From assembly GCA_041395725.1 (NCBI GenBank), contig JAWKZW010000001.1, positions 3,038,001 to 3,102,000 of the forward strand: a stretch of 64,000 nucleotides of DNA, in the 5' to 3' direction. Below, in pieces: positions 35,770 through 45,073 of this stretch (positions within the stretch are counted from its first letter, which is position 1; each line of letters begins with the position of its first letter). This stretch comes from Gammaproteobacteria bacterium (GTDB taxonomy: Bacteria > Pseudomonadota > Gammaproteobacteria > Pseudomonadales > Pseudohongiellaceae). Both the position numbers and the translations under genes were made by a program. Below the pieces are notes generated by a model, which worked only from the letters and a program-made list of their open reading frames with translations, was not told where the DNA came from and did no database searches.

Positions 35770-36878
35770 ATGTTTCGGAACCTGGCGATGGTCATTGTCC
35801 TGCTGTTTCTGCAAGCCTGCAGTAAAGATGGCCCGGTTTTTCATGCCACTGAAAATCCTTTGCGATTGTCGGAATGGAAGCTGCTCACGGTTGCTGACAA
35901 TCGGATCGCACCTGCGGCTGAAACACTGGTATTCAAACCCCTCAATACGCTGTTTACCGACTATGCTCACAAGCTGCGTACCATGTGGATACCGGCCGGC
36001 GCCGAGGTCGAGCTCGTCAACGGCCGTTTCGAGTACCCGGTGGGGACTGTTTTAAGCAAGACGTTCTACTATCCATTGCACGCAAGTGACGACCTTCTCC
36101 TTAGTCAGGATTCCGGCGAGCGGATTGAGTTGGAGGCTGATCAGCACAGGCTGCTGGAGACGCGCCTTCTGGTGCGTCGTGAGGCGGGTTGGGAGGCCTT
36201 CCCCTATGTCTGGAATGACGAGCAGACGGAAGCGTTCCTGCGGGTAGCGGGTGCCAGTCTCCCGGTCTCGTTGCGGGGAGAGTCCGGAACGCAGCACTTC
36301 ACCTATTTTGTACCAAATGAAAATCAGTGCTCTGGCTGTCATACCCGGGTGCATCCCGACGGGGGCTGGAGCCGCTGGGTGCTGTGGCTCACCAGCTCAA
36401 TTATCCTCTGGGGCCAGCGCTCACGGGCACAGACAGCGAGCAGGAAAGGGGTACTGTTCTGGCCGCGATGCGGGAGCGAGGCTGGTTGCGAGCCAGTTTT
36501 GTGCCAGAACCCATTCCGGCCTGGCGAGATGAGTCGGTGTCACTGGCTGAGCGGGCCGCGGCATATCTGGATATGAATTGTGGGCACTGTCATAACCCCT
36601 ATGGGGCCGCCGATACGTCGGCATTGTTACTGGATGGTTACACCAGGACCCCCAGACAGATGGGATTATGCAAACCGCCGGTCGCCGCTGGCGGCGGCGC
36701 CGGGGATCGGCTGTTCGGTATAGTGCCAGGCGAACCTGAACAGTCTATTCTTCTGTACCGGATGCAATCCGTTGAACCCGATGAAATGATGCCCGAACTG
36801 GGAAGGTCACTGGTTCACGAAGAAGGTCTTGACCTGATCCGGGCCTGGATCGAGGCTCTGGAAGGCAGTTGCGGCTGA
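35770..36878 (+). pseudogene. SO2930-family diheme c-type cytochrome, interrupted by a -1 frameshift
   Basis: A lipoprotein-signal protein (MFRNLAMVIVLLFLQACS, start at 35770 with AGGTGG upstream) with two CxxCH heme sites: CSGCH before the break and CGHCH after it. The first frame runs to about 36363 and the rest continues in another frame, where LEPLGAVAHQLNYPLGPAL is the family's expected continuation after HPDG. The break sits in a run of five G (36361-36365); six G would restore one frame of about 370 residues. It may be a real mutation, a sequencing/assembly slip, or (less likely) programmed shifting. It pairs with the beta-helix gene upstream. An intact product would carry electrons in the periplasm. 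Confidence 0.82.
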
Positions 36879-36904
36879 TCAGGTAAAGGTTCCCTGGGTC
36901 GAAA

Positions 36905-37381
36905 TCAGGTTTCGATGTAGCCTCGGGATTCGATGCTGATTACGGTAGTGACGGAATTGGCGATGAAGCAGTGCTTATGGGCGGCCTCGTGCAGAGCTTC
37001 GGCGGCACCCGTGTCGAGTTTCTTATGGCCTGTAAAGGTTACCCTGGGACGCAGCACTACCCGGGTAATAGCCATGCGTCCGCCTGCATTTTTTTCCATC
37101 AAGCCTTCCGCTTCGTCCTCGTAACTCTCGATCCGGTAACCCTGTCTGGCAGCAAAGTGCAGAAAAAACAGCATGTGGCAGGATGAAAGGGACGCCACAA
37201 AGGCCTGCTCGGGATCGACATTTGCCGCCTCAGACCAGGGTGCGGGGACGATGGCGGGTGCCGCCGTGGCATCAATCGTCTGCCCTCCCTCGAATTGCCA
37301 CTGGTGAACCCGGGAATATTGGTTGGTAAGAAAATCAGGTCCGGCGTTGACCCAGCTTACCCGCGCTCGGTAGAGGGACAT
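36905..37381 (-). CDS. OsmC family protein
   Basis: A 158-residue protein from the ATG at 37381, which has AAGGAG eight bases upstream; the frame opens earlier (37408) without support. OsmC proteins reduce organic hydroperoxides with two cysteines. Here they are in ASLSSCHMLFFLHFA and HKHCFIANSV, the expected pair. Some OsmC proteins use selenocysteine at the first site, but this one has Cys. The ribosome site lies within the end of the preceding DUF1330 gene, so the two are coupled. A peroxide or osmotic stress role is likely but not shown. Confidence 0.9.
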   Translation of the reverse strand: MSLYRARVSWVNAGPDFLTNQYSRVHQWQFEGGQTIDATAAPAIVPAPWSEAANVDPEQAFVASLSSCHMLFFLHFAARQGYRIESYEDEAEGLMEKNAGGRMAITRVVLRPRVTFTGHKKLDTGAAEALHEAAHKHCFIANSVTTVISIESRGYIET

Positions 37382-37385
37382 GGTT

Positions 37386-37700
37386 TCAACTCCTTGGCGG
37401 CAGGCCATGCACCATAGTCAGAAACCGGGTATCGGTACCAGACCGGCGATGTTCTGACAGAGCCTGGTAGTCCGGGTCCTGCCACCAGGCTCTGGCTGCC
37501 GCTTCGGAGGGAAACTTCAGGATGATCACTCGGCCCTCGAGTGGCGCGGAGCCTTCCATTGTCTCGATGCTGTCATCGAAGGTGATCAGTTCGCCAGCGT
37601 GTTTTTTGAGCAATGGGAAAAAGCCCTTCTCATAGTGTCTGTATTCCTGACTGTTCTCTATAACGAGGTTGGCCACGAAATAAGTCGGAGCATCTGTCAT
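37386..37700 (-). CDS. DUF1330 family protein
   Basis: A 104-residue small protein with the dimeric ferredoxin-like (ABM/DUF1330) pattern: YFVANLVIENSQEYRHYEKG at the start, ERRVIILKF-type strand (GRVIILKFPSEAAARAWWQD) and a final DPDYQALSEHRRSGTDTRF. Its function is unknown; related proteins are small oxygenase-like or stress-linked. It ends 4 bases before the OsmC start, forming a two-gene unit. Confidence 0.88.
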   Translation of the reverse strand: MTDAPTYFVANLVIENSQEYRHYEKGFFPLLKKHAGELITFDDSIETMEGSAPLEGRVIILKFPSEAAARAWWQDPDYQALSEHRRSGTDTRFLTMVHGLPPRS

Positions 37701-37844
37701 GGCAGGTCACCTGTGTCCTTGCTTAGTTTTTCCAAATATCCGAGGATTGAGTGCTGCAATCCCTAGCAGTTTCCAGCGACGCCCGACGCGTCTCATTTCA
37801 CGATTTATTGAACAACGGCCGGTGATTGCAAGCCGGGCAGGTTT

Positions 37845-39026
37845 TCAATCGCGTTCTATTGCCATCGCCACGCCTTGCCCGCCACCGATGCAAAGAGTTG
37901 CCAGTCCCCTGGCCGCGTCCCGTTTGATCATCTCGTGCAGCAGGGTTACCAGCACCCGGCAGCCGGAGGCGCCGATCGGGTGACCCAGTGCGATAGCGCC
38001 GCCGTTGACATTAACCCTGTCCGTGTTCCAGCCCAGCTCACGGTTGACAGCAATAGCCTGAGCAGCAAAAGCCTCGTTTGCCTCGATCAGTTCCAGATCA
38101 TCCAGTGTCCAGCCGGCTGCAGCAAGGCAATTACGGGTGGCAGACACCGGCCCTATGCCCATGATCCTGGGGTCTACGCCCGCGCTGGTGGCGGCTTTTA
38201 TTTTTGCCAGAGGCTTCAGACCCAGCGCGTTAGCTCTGGAAGCGCTGCAAAGTATGACGGCAGCGGCACCGTCATTGATGCCGGAGGCGTTTCCAGCCGT
38301 GACGCTGCCGTCTTTTTTGAACACCGGTCGAAGGCTGCTCAACCCGTCAGCTGTCGTGTCCGGCCTGGGTCCTTCATCGACTTTGAAAATCAGCTCATCA
38401 CCGCGACGCTGGGGTACAGCTATGGGGAAAATCTCGTCGGCAAATTTCTGATTGCTCTGGGCGGCCGCCGCTTTCTGCTGGGAGGCTGCTGCGAAGCTGT
38501 CCTGTTCAGCCCTTGATATGCTGTATTTCTCTGCCAGGTTTTCAGCAGTGATGCCCATGTGTATGTCGTGAAAGGCATCCCAGAGTCCATCTGTCAGCAT
38601 CGTGTCGATTGCCTGCCAATGACCCATTTTCTGGCCATTACGGGAGTTGGGCAGGAGATGCGCCGATTGGCTCATGCTTTCCATGCCACCGGCCAGGATC
38701 ATAGCCGCGTCGCCGACCCGGATGGCATTGGCCGCCAGGTGCACTGCCTTGAGGCCAGAACCGCAGACCTTGTTGATGGTCAGAGCCGGTATTGATTCGC
38801 CAAGCCCGGAGCGAATGGCTGCCTGTCGGGCTGTGTTCTGCCCGCAGCCGGCGGTCAGTACCTGACCCAGGATGACTTCTTCAATCATCGTGGGTTCCAC
38901 GCCGTATGCGGCAAGGATCTGCGGGATCAGCTGACTGGCGATGTCGGTAGCGCTGAGGCTGGCGAGCGAGCCATTAAAAGTTCCAATTGCACTGCGCCCT
39001 GCGGCAACTATGACTACCTCTTCCAT
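37845..39026 (-). CDS. Acetyl-CoA C-acyltransferase (thiolase)
   Basis: A 393-residue thiolase. The nucleophilic Cys88 is in INKVCGSGLKAVH, the catalytic His in ALGHPIGASG and the second Cys in LCIGGGQGVAMAIE. NEAFAAQAIAVNRELGWN is the usual Asn-Glu motif. The size and the N-terminus (EEVVIVAAGRSAIGTF) match biosynthetic acetoacetyl-CoA thiolases (PhaA/AtoB-like), which condense or cleave acetoacetyl-CoA. Its ATG overlaps the acs stop codon (ATGA), so it is translated together with acetyl-CoA synthetase and likely channels acetyl-CoA. No other polyhydroxyalkanoate genes are nearby. Confidence 0.93.
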   Translation of the reverse strand: MEEVVIVAAGRSAIGTFNGSLASLSATDIASQLIPQILAAYGVEPTMIEEVILGQVLTAGCGQNTARQAAIRSGLGESIPALTINKVCGSGLKAVHLAANAIRVGDAAMILAGGMESMSQSAHLLPNSRNGQKMGHWQAIDTMLTDGLWDAFHDIHMGITAENLAEKYSISRAEQDSFAAASQQKAAAAQSNQKFADEIFPIAVPQRRGDELIFKVDEGPRPDTTADGLSSLRPVFKKDGSVTAGNASGINDGAAAVILCSASRANALGLKPLAKIKAATSAGVDPRIMGIGPVSATRNCLAAAGWTLDDLELIEANEAFAAQAIAVNRELGWNTDRVNVNGGAIALGHPIGASGCRVLVTLLHEMIKRDAARGLATLCIGGGQGVAMAIERD

Positions 39027-40963
39027 CAGCGGTTGGCCCGATTGTCGATCAGTTCCTGAACAACGGCCGGATCAGCCAGAGTGCTTGTATCTCCGAGATT
39101 GTCCAGCTCGTTGGCAGCGATTTTCCGCAGTATCCGGCGCATGATTTTTCCAGACCGGGTTTTGGGGAGGCCCGGAGCAAACTGTATATGTTCCGGTTTG
39201 GCAAATGCACCGATTTCTGTTGCCACGTACTGTACCAGTTCGGTGTGCAGATCGTCTGAATCCTGCACTCCCGCCATAGGAGTGACATAGGCGTAGATAG
39301 CCTGACCCTTGATGGCATGAGGAAATCCCACCACGGCGGCTTCTGCCACTTTGGGGTGCAGTACCAGGGCGCTTTCAATTTCGGCCGTGCCCAGGCGGTG
39401 ACCGGAAACGTTGATCACATCATCGACCCGGCCCGTTACCCAGTAATAACCGTCCTCGTCGCGCAGGGCACTGTCCCCAGTGAAGTAATAGCCTTTGAAG
39501 GCTGAAAAATAGGTGTCCACACAACGCTGGTGGTCACCATAAACCGAGCGAATCTGGCTCGGCCAGCTCTGGCATAACACCAGGTTGCCCTCCGCCTTGC
39601 CTTGCAGTTCATTGCCCTCAGCATCCAGCAGGGCAGGACGAACACCGAAAAACGGCAGGCTCGCGGAGCCGGGCTTTAAAGCGGTTACGCCTGGAATTGG
39701 CGTAATCATGATGACGCCGGTTTCCGTCTGCCACCAGGTGTCTACGATAGGGCAGGCTTCGTTGCCAACCACATGGTAATACCACTCCCAGGCTTCGGGA
39801 TTGATCGGCTCACCTACAGTCCCCAGCAGGCGTAAAGAGGCGCGGGAAGTTCGGGTCACCGGGTCGTTGCCTGAGGCCATCAGTGCCCTGATAGCCGTCG
39901 GGGCAGTATAGAAGATGTTCACTTCATGTTTGTCAATGATCTCCCAGAAACGGGAGACGGTCGGGTAGGTTGGGACGCCTTCGAACATCAGGGTGATGGC
40001 ACCGTTGGCCAGCGGGCCATAAATGATGTACGAGTGGCCGGTTACCCAGCCAACGTCGGCAGTGCACCAGTAGATATCCCCGTCGTGATAGTCAAAAACA
40101 TACTTGTGAGTGATTGCAGCGCCCAGCAGGTAGCCAGCCGTGGTATGCAGCACGCCTTTAGGTTTGCCGGTAGAGCCGGAAGTATAGAGAATAAACAAAG
40201 GATCCTCTGCATCCATGATCTCAGCCGGGCAATCGGGATCGGCGTGATCGATGGCGTTGTAGTAGCAGACATCCCGTACGTCATGCCAGGGGACCTGTGC
40301 ATTGGTGCGGCGCACGACGAACACAGTGTGGACGTCAGGGCAGTTCTGCAACGCTGCATCCACGTTTTCCTTCAGCGGGATTATCCGTCCGCCCCGTACG
40401 CCCTGATCAGCAGTGATGACTGTCTGGCAATCGGAATCGAGAATGCGATCCTTGAGCGACTCCGGTGAAAAGCCACCGAAAACCACCGAATGAATGGCCC
40501 CGATGCGGGCACAGGCAAGCATTGCATAGGCCGCTTCAGGAATCATAGGCATGTAAATACAGACGCGGTCGCCTTTTTTGACACCGCGTGCCTTCATTGC
40601 ATTCGCAAATTTACACACCTGCTGATGAAGCTCTTCGTAGCTTATTTTCCTGTCCTGGTCGGGTTCGTCGCCCTCCCAGATAATGGCGGTCTGCTTGGCT
40701 CGTTTTTCCAGGTGCCGGTCCACGCAGTTATAGCAGACGTTGAGCTTTCCGCCAGCGAACCAGCTGGTTTCTGCCGCGCCAAAATCTCCCACGTAGACGT
40801 CTTTCCAGGGCTGGTGCCAGTGCAGAAAGTTGCCCGCCTGCTCGGCCCAGAATTCCTCGGGGTTTTCCAGGGAACGCTGGTACATCTCCTGGTACTCGGC
40901 TTGGGAAAGCAGGCTTCTGGAAGCGGCCTGTTTACTGACCGGATAGACTTTATGTTCCGACAT
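39026..40963 (-). CDS. acs: Acetyl-CoA synthetase
   Basis: A 645-residue AMP-forming ligase making acetyl-CoA from acetate, CoA and ATP through acetyl-AMP. Motifs: the P-loop YTSGSTGKPKGVLHTT, DTWWQTETG, YFTGDSALRDEDGYYWVTGR and the acetylation-controlled lysine in KTRSGKIMRRILRKI near the C-terminus. The normal length is kept. It lies downstream of panC, as acsB does in the corresponding Pseudomonas cluster, and overlaps the thiolase start by four bases (ATGA). Acetate use genes of this kind are frequent targets of catabolite control, but no clean AAnAAnAA motif lies at its start. Confidence 0.97.
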   Translation of the reverse strand: MSEHKVYPVSKQAASRSLLSQAEYQEMYQRSLENPEEFWAEQAGNFLHWHQPWKDVYVGDFGAAETSWFAGGKLNVCYNCVDRHLEKRAKQTAIIWEGDEPDQDRKISYEELHQQVCKFANAMKARGVKKGDRVCIYMPMIPEAAYAMLACARIGAIHSVVFGGFSPESLKDRILDSDCQTVITADQGVRGGRIIPLKENVDAALQNCPDVHTVFVVRRTNAQVPWHDVRDVCYYNAIDHADPDCPAEIMDAEDPLFILYTSGSTGKPKGVLHTTAGYLLGAAITHKYVFDYHDGDIYWCTADVGWVTGHSYIIYGPLANGAITLMFEGVPTYPTVSRFWEIIDKHEVNIFYTAPTAIRALMASGNDPVTRTSRASLRLLGTVGEPINPEAWEWYYHVVGNEACPIVDTWWQTETGVIMITPIPGVTALKPGSASLPFFGVRPALLDAEGNELQGKAEGNLVLCQSWPSQIRSVYGDHQRCVDTYFSAFKGYYFTGDSALRDEDGYYWVTGRVDDVINVSGHRLGTAEIESALVLHPKVAEAAVVGFPHAIKGQAIYAYVTPMAGVQDSDDLHTELVQYVATEIGAFAKPEHIQFAPGLPKTRSGKIMRRILRKIAANELDNLGDTSTLADPAVVQELIDNRANR

Positions 40964-41050
40964 GGTGTTAATTCCTGTGGCGTGATCCTTGTTGGTGTTG
41001 AATGATAACGGTAACTGGCTGGTGGGGCCAAAACAGGCCCTGACTGTTTT

Positions 41051-41905
41051 CTATCTCAGCAGTGTCAGACGTACATTGTCAATAAGTCGAGACTTCCCCA
41101 GGTACGCAGCCGCCAGAATAGCCAGTTTCGAGTCCGAGGCGGAAGCCGGGCGCAGTGTTTCGCCGTGGCAGATGGAGAAGTAATCGGGTTGCAGTCCAGC
41201 TTCCTGAAGCTGCTGACGGGCAGCACTTTCGAGTTTGCGGAAATCAAGCTCTCCGGCCTTGATAGCGTCGCCGGTGGCTACTAATGTGCGATAAAGCGCC
41301 GGGGCTTTCTGGCGCTCTTCAAGGATCAGGTAGTTGTTCCGAGAGCTCATGGCCAGCCCATCCGTTTCTCGCACGGTCTCCACACCCACGAGTTCCACCG
41401 GAAACAGCAGGTCTTCAACCATTTTCTGAATAATCAGGAATTGCTGATAATCCTTAAGCCCAAAATACGCCCGGTCAGGCTGGCACAGGTTAAACAGTTT
41501 GCTTACCACCGTGGTTACGCCATCAAAATGCCCGGGGCGACTTTTGCCACAATGGTCCCGGCCAAGCTCCGGCACGCTTACCAGGGTCTGAGCCTGTAAA
41601 CCCTGGGGATACACTTCCCGCGCAGCAGGATGGAACAGGCAGTCGCACTGATACTCCTCAAGTTTTGTCCTGTCTTCCTCCAGGGTTCGTGGATAGGCGT
41701 CCAGATCCTCAGCAGGGCCAAACTGCATCGGATTGACAAAGATACTGCAGACTACCCAGTCGACTTCCTGCCGTGCTGCCGTGACAAGCTGCAGATGGCC
41801 AGCGTGCAGATTGCCCATGGTGGGAACCAGGCCAAGCACTTTTCCCTGGCTTCGCAGGTCCCGAATCGTTGCCTTCAATTCGGCGATGGATGAGATACAG
41901 CGCAT
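41051..41905 (-). CDS. panC: Pantothenate synthetase
   Basis: A 284-residue enzyme joining pantoate and beta-alanine with ATP in the last step of vitamin B5 synthesis. Nucleotidyl-transferase motifs are visible: VPTMGNLHAGHLQLV (HIGH-like), CSIFVNPMQFGPAEDLDAYP, YFGLKDYQQFLIIQKM and the KMSKS-like LAMSSRNNYL. The length is standard. It follows panB by 21 bases on the same strand, giving the usual panBC pair. No panD (aspartate decarboxylase) is adjacent, unlike some Pseudomonas clusters. Confidence 0.97.
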   Translation of the reverse strand: MRCISSIAELKATIRDLRSQGKVLGLVPTMGNLHAGHLQLVTAARQEVDWVVCSIFVNPMQFGPAEDLDAYPRTLEEDRTKLEEYQCDCLFHPAAREVYPQGLQAQTLVSVPELGRDHCGKSRPGHFDGVTTVVSKLFNLCQPDRAYFGLKDYQQFLIIQKMVEDLLFPVELVGVETVRETDGLAMSSRNNYLILEERQKAPALYRTLVATGDAIKAGELDFRKLESAARQQLQEAGLQPDYFSICHGETLRPASASDSKLAILAAAYLGKSRLIDNVRLTLLR

Positions 41906-41926
41906 AGTGGTTTCTGGTCGCCGGGG

Positions 41927-42739
41927 TTATTCGAACCAGTGTTGCCTGGCCGGAAATTCTCCTTGTTTGACTGCCGCCACATAGGCCTCAATGGCACCTG
42001 GAATTCCGTTGACAGATTCGGGCAGGAAATTTTTGACGAATTTGGGGGTGATGGGAGAAATGCCCAGCACGTCGTGGAGCACCATCACCTGACCGGTGGT
42101 GTCAGGCCCGGCGCCGATACCGATAACGGGAATTTCCAGTGACCCGGTGATGGTCGCCGCCAGGGATCTGGGCACGCACTCCAGCAACAGCACACTGGCA
42201 CCTGCGTCCTGCAGCACGCGGGCTTCATCAATAATCAGCTGGGCCTGCTCTGTATCACGACCCTGCACGTGGTAGCCGCCGATGCGGTTGATTGACTGGG
42301 GCGTCAGTCCCATGTGTGCGCAGACTGGAATACCGCGCTGGGCCAGCAGTCTGGTTGTGTTGCCTATCCAGCCTCCACCTTCCAGCTTGACTATCTGGGC
42401 TCCCGCACGCATGAGGGCCGCCGCGTTTTCAAGTGTCTGCGACTCCGAGGCGTAGCTCATGAACGGTAGATCACCCATCAATAGAGCGCCGCGATTACCC
42501 CGTTTCACGCATTCCATGTGGTAGATCATGTCTGTCATGGTAACCGGCAGAGTACTGTCATGGCCCTGTAATACCATTCCGAGCGAGTCGCCCACCAGGA
42601 TCACTTCGACGCCGGCTGCACTGACAATGCCGGCAAAATTAGCGTCGTAAGCGGTCAGGCAGGCGAATTTTTCACCCCGGTCCCGAAGATCAATCAGGGT
42701 TTTGAGGGTTACGGCCTTGGTCGAGGTATGTTGGCTCAC
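41927..42739 (-). CDS. panB: 3-methyl-2-oxobutanoate hydroxymethyltransferase
   Basis: A 270-residue TIM-barrel enzyme making ketopantoate from 2-oxoisovalerate and methylene-tetrahydrofolate. Family blocks: the metal-binding region VGDSLGMVLQGHDSTLPVT, PFMSYASESQTLENAAALM, KLEGGGWIGNT, CAHMGLTPQSINRIGGY and IGIGAGPDTTGQVMVLHDVLG. The length is normal. It sits between the deoxynucleoside kinase gene and panC in the conserved pcnB-panBC segment. Confidence 0.97.
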   Translation of the reverse strand: MSQHTSTKAVTLKTLIDLRDRGEKFACLTAYDANFAGIVSAAGVEVILVGDSLGMVLQGHDSTLPVTMTDMIYHMECVKRGNRGALLMGDLPFMSYASESQTLENAAALMRAGAQIVKLEGGGWIGNTTRLLAQRGIPVCAHMGLTPQSINRIGGYHVQGRDTEQAQLIIDEARVLQDAGASVLLLECVPRSLAATITGSLEIPVIGIGAGPDTTGQVMVLHDVLGISPITPKFVKNFLPESVNGIPGAIEAYVAAVKQGEFPARQHWFE

Positions 42740-42783
42740 TGGCTTGTCCTGTTACAGGCTGACCGACCCTGGCTAGTGGATGG

Positions 42784-43452
42784 CTACAGCAGGGTCGGCT
42801 TCGGGTTGTAGTAATGAGTACCGCTGGGCAACGTCAGAATGTAATCTACCAATTGTTGATAGTCGCTGTCATTTCCTACCAGATCGATCTGGGCGCTGTT
42901 GACGATTAACAGAGGAGAGGTGTCAAAGTAGTGGAAAAATTCTGTGTAGGCATCATTCAATTGTTCGAGGTAACTGCGTTCGATGTACTGCTCTGACGGA
43001 ATGCCGCGACGCTGGATGCGTTGCAGAAGGATTTCCGTTGGTGCCTGCAGGTAAATAACCAGCTCCGGTACGGGAGCGTCGAGAGTCAGGTGCTGGTAGA
43101 CGTTTTCATAAATCCGGTATTCATCAGCATCAAGGGTCTGGCGGGCGAACAGGCGATCCTTTTCAATCAGAAAATCGGCGACCCGTACAGCGCTGAACAG
43201 ATCATCCTGGCGCAGCTCTTGAATCTGCTGGGCGCGCTGGAACAGGAAAAACAGTTGAGTAGCCAGTGCATGCTGGCGTCGATCCTGGTAGAACCGGTCG
43301 AGGAAGGGGTTTTCCTCGCTTTTCTCAAGCAGTACTTCGTAGTTGAAGGACGAGGCCAGTCGCTTGCAGAGGCTTGTTTTGCCAACTCCAATGGGGCCTT
43401 CCACGGCAATGTATCCTGGTACCTTTTTGCCGGCCCTGATATCCGGTGTCAC
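42784..43452 (-). CDS. Deoxynucleoside kinase family protein
   Basis: A 222-residue P-loop kinase. It has IAVEGPIGVGKTSLCKRLA at the N-terminus, ENPFLDRFYQD, a QLFFLFQRAQQIQEL helix, SVRVADFLIEKDRLFA-type Asp-Phe segment (VADFLIEKDRLFA) and the lid motif RRGIPSEQYIERSYLEQLN. These match the deoxyadenosine/deoxyguanosine kinase family, which salvages deoxynucleosides. It begins with GTG, whose GTGA overlaps the pcnB stop, so it is translationally coupled to pcnB. In most gammaproteobacteria folK occupies this slot between pcnB and panB; no folK is present here. Confidence 0.88.
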   Translation of the reverse strand: MTPDIRAGKKVPGYIAVEGPIGVGKTSLCKRLASSFNYEVLLEKSEENPFLDRFYQDRRQHALATQLFFLFQRAQQIQELRQDDLFSAVRVADFLIEKDRLFARQTLDADEYRIYENVYQHLTLDAPVPELVIYLQAPTEILLQRIQRRGIPSEQYIERSYLEQLNDAYTEFFHYFDTSPLLIVNSAQIDLVGNDSDYQQLVDYILTLPSGTHYYNPKPTLL

Positions 43453-44897
43453 TGTTCTGTTCCCGGGCGTTTGCGGCGGGGACGTCGGCGAGTGCTTCGG
43501 CCTCCACCCAGGGTGTTGATCATGGCCGACTGTTGTGCAGAGTCGAGCAATTGAAATTCAGTCCACCACTGTCCCAGGCCCCCTAGATCCTCCCCGGACT
43601 CTTCCCGCAGCAACAGGAAGTCGTAGGCTGCCCGGAACCGGGGATGTTCATAGGCGCCAAGAACACTGCGCTTGTTACGGCGCTGGAAGCGCAATTGCAA
43701 TTCCCAGATTTCCCGCATGGCGATAGTAAAGCGTTTTGGAATGGCGGTGTGCTTCAGTTGCTCACCAATCACCTGATTTGAAAGCTGCTGAAATTCCTGG
43801 ATGCCAGGGGTGCTGGCGGCCAAGGATTGGCCAAGCCGATCCCGTAGCACAGGCCAGAGCAGGGCCGCAAACAGGAACGCCGGGGTTACGGACTTGTCTT
43901 CTGCCAATCTCTGATCCGTGTTTCTGAGAGCCAGCCTGACTAACTCGTTCTCCGGCCGGTCGGATTGATCAAGGCATTTCAGAGTCGCGGGAAAAAGATA
44001 ATGGCCAAACCGGAACTGCTGTAACAGGGCAAAAGTCTTTTCTCCATAACCGGCGCTCAATAACTTCAGAGTTTCATCGAATAAGCGTGCCGGTGCCACG
44101 GATTCCAGCATGTCGGCGAGTTCATCGATGGGTTCGCGGGTTTTTTCTTCGATCGCAAAATCCAGTTTGGCAGCGAACCGAATGGCCCTGAGCATTCTCA
44201 CAGGGTCTTCTTTGTAGCGTGTGGCCGGGTTGCCAATAATACGGATCAGACGGTTTTCAATGTCTTCCAGGCCAGTGCTGAAATCAAGAATGAGGAAGTC
44301 GCGAATGGTGTAGTACAGTGCGTTGACGGTGAAATCGCGTCTTACTGCATCTTCGTTGATATCCCCGTAGACATTATCTCTGAGAATCATCCCGGAGCTG
44401 GAATGGGCTGAATCGAGATTTTTAAGCGCCTGTCGACTCTTTCCCCGCTCAATCCGGTCAGGCTGATGATGTGCCCTGAAGGTCGTGACCTCTATGATTT
44501 CGCGACCAAAGCGGATGTGTACAATCTTGAATCGTCGACCAATTATGCGGGCATTACGGAACAGATCTTTGAGTTCCTCCGGCGTTGCATTGGTGGCAAC
44601 GTCAAAATCCTTTGGCTTATTACCAAGCAATATATCTCTGACGCCGCCACCCACGAGAAACGCCTGGAACCCTTCGGAATCCAGTTTGTACAGGACCTTC
44701 AGCGCGTTCGGCGAGATATTCTTGCGAGAAACCGAGTGTCTGTCCCGGGGAATGAGGGTGACATTGTCTGCATCCAGGTCAGCCAGCAGGGGATCTTCGG
44801 TTAAGAGGTGAGTGGGCGATGCCGGATAACCACTTCCGTCGGCTGAGCTGTCGCTACCGGATTTCATGGTGAGTGATTTAAAAAATTTACTTAGCAT
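43449..44897 (-). CDS. pcnB: Poly(A) polymerase I
   Basis: A 482-residue enzyme that adds 3' poly(A) tails, marking RNAs for decay. The class II nucleotidyltransferase core is clear: YKLDSEGFQAFLVGGGVRDI with the GG loop, then KPKDFDVATNATPEEL with the catalytic Asp pair, RRFKIVHIRFG, and RRDFTVNALYYTI. The C-terminus is a basic tail (RSTRRRPRRKRPG) typical of PcnB and distinguishes it from CCA-adding enzymes. It is separated from cbrB by a 676-base gap that holds the CrcZ-like RNA locus, as in Pseudomonas. The gene's own promoter must lie within the last 150 bases of that gap. Confidence 0.94.
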   Translation of the reverse strand: MLSKFFKSLTMKSGSDSSADGSGYPASPTHLLTEDPLLADLDADNVTLIPRDRHSVSRKNISPNALKVLYKLDSEGFQAFLVGGGVRDILLGNKPKDFDVATNATPEELKDLFRNARIIGRRFKIVHIRFGREIIEVTTFRAHHQPDRIERGKSRQALKNLDSAHSSSGMILRDNVYGDINEDAVRRDFTVNALYYTIRDFLILDFSTGLEDIENRLIRIIGNPATRYKEDPVRMLRAIRFAAKLDFAIEEKTREPIDELADMLESVAPARLFDETLKLLSAGYGEKTFALLQQFRFGHYLFPATLKCLDQSDRPENELVRLALRNTDQRLAEDKSVTPAFLFAALLWPVLRDRLGQSLAASTPGIQEFQQLSNQVIGEQLKHTAIPKRFTIAMREIWELQLRFQRRNKRSVLGAYEHPRFRAAYDFLLLREESGEDLGGLGQWWTEFQLLDSAQQSAMINTLGGGRSTRRRPRRKRPGTEQ

Positions 44898-45054
44898 CCT
44901 TGGCGAAATCTGAGTAATTACAGGCTGAGTGAGACTCTTGTCTGGCGCGGACAGAAAAACTCTCTACACGGACAAGGAACGGCATGATACACCGACCAGC
45001 GCCAAAATAGCAGCGTATTCAAGGAGGCATAGCGAGGAAAGGAAGAAATACCGA

Positions 45055-45073
45055 GGGGGTGATCTACACCCCC
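45055..45073 (-). terminator. Hairpin at the 3' end of the CrcZ-like RNA
   Basis: Minus-strand stem GGGGGTG/CACCCCC with a five-base loop, followed by TCGGTATTTCTTCC. The stem is strong but the T tract is broken, so termination is likely but not textbook. It lies 158 bases before the pcnB start codon. Confidence 0.5.

Noticed and set aside
36905..37381. OsmC as a selenoprotein
   Set aside because: Both catalytic positions are encoded as Cys and there is no in-frame TGA.
37386..37408. Longer OsmC start overlapping the DUF1330 gene
   Set aside because: The AAGGAG before the ATG at 37381 fixes the start; the extra nine residues are unlike OsmC.
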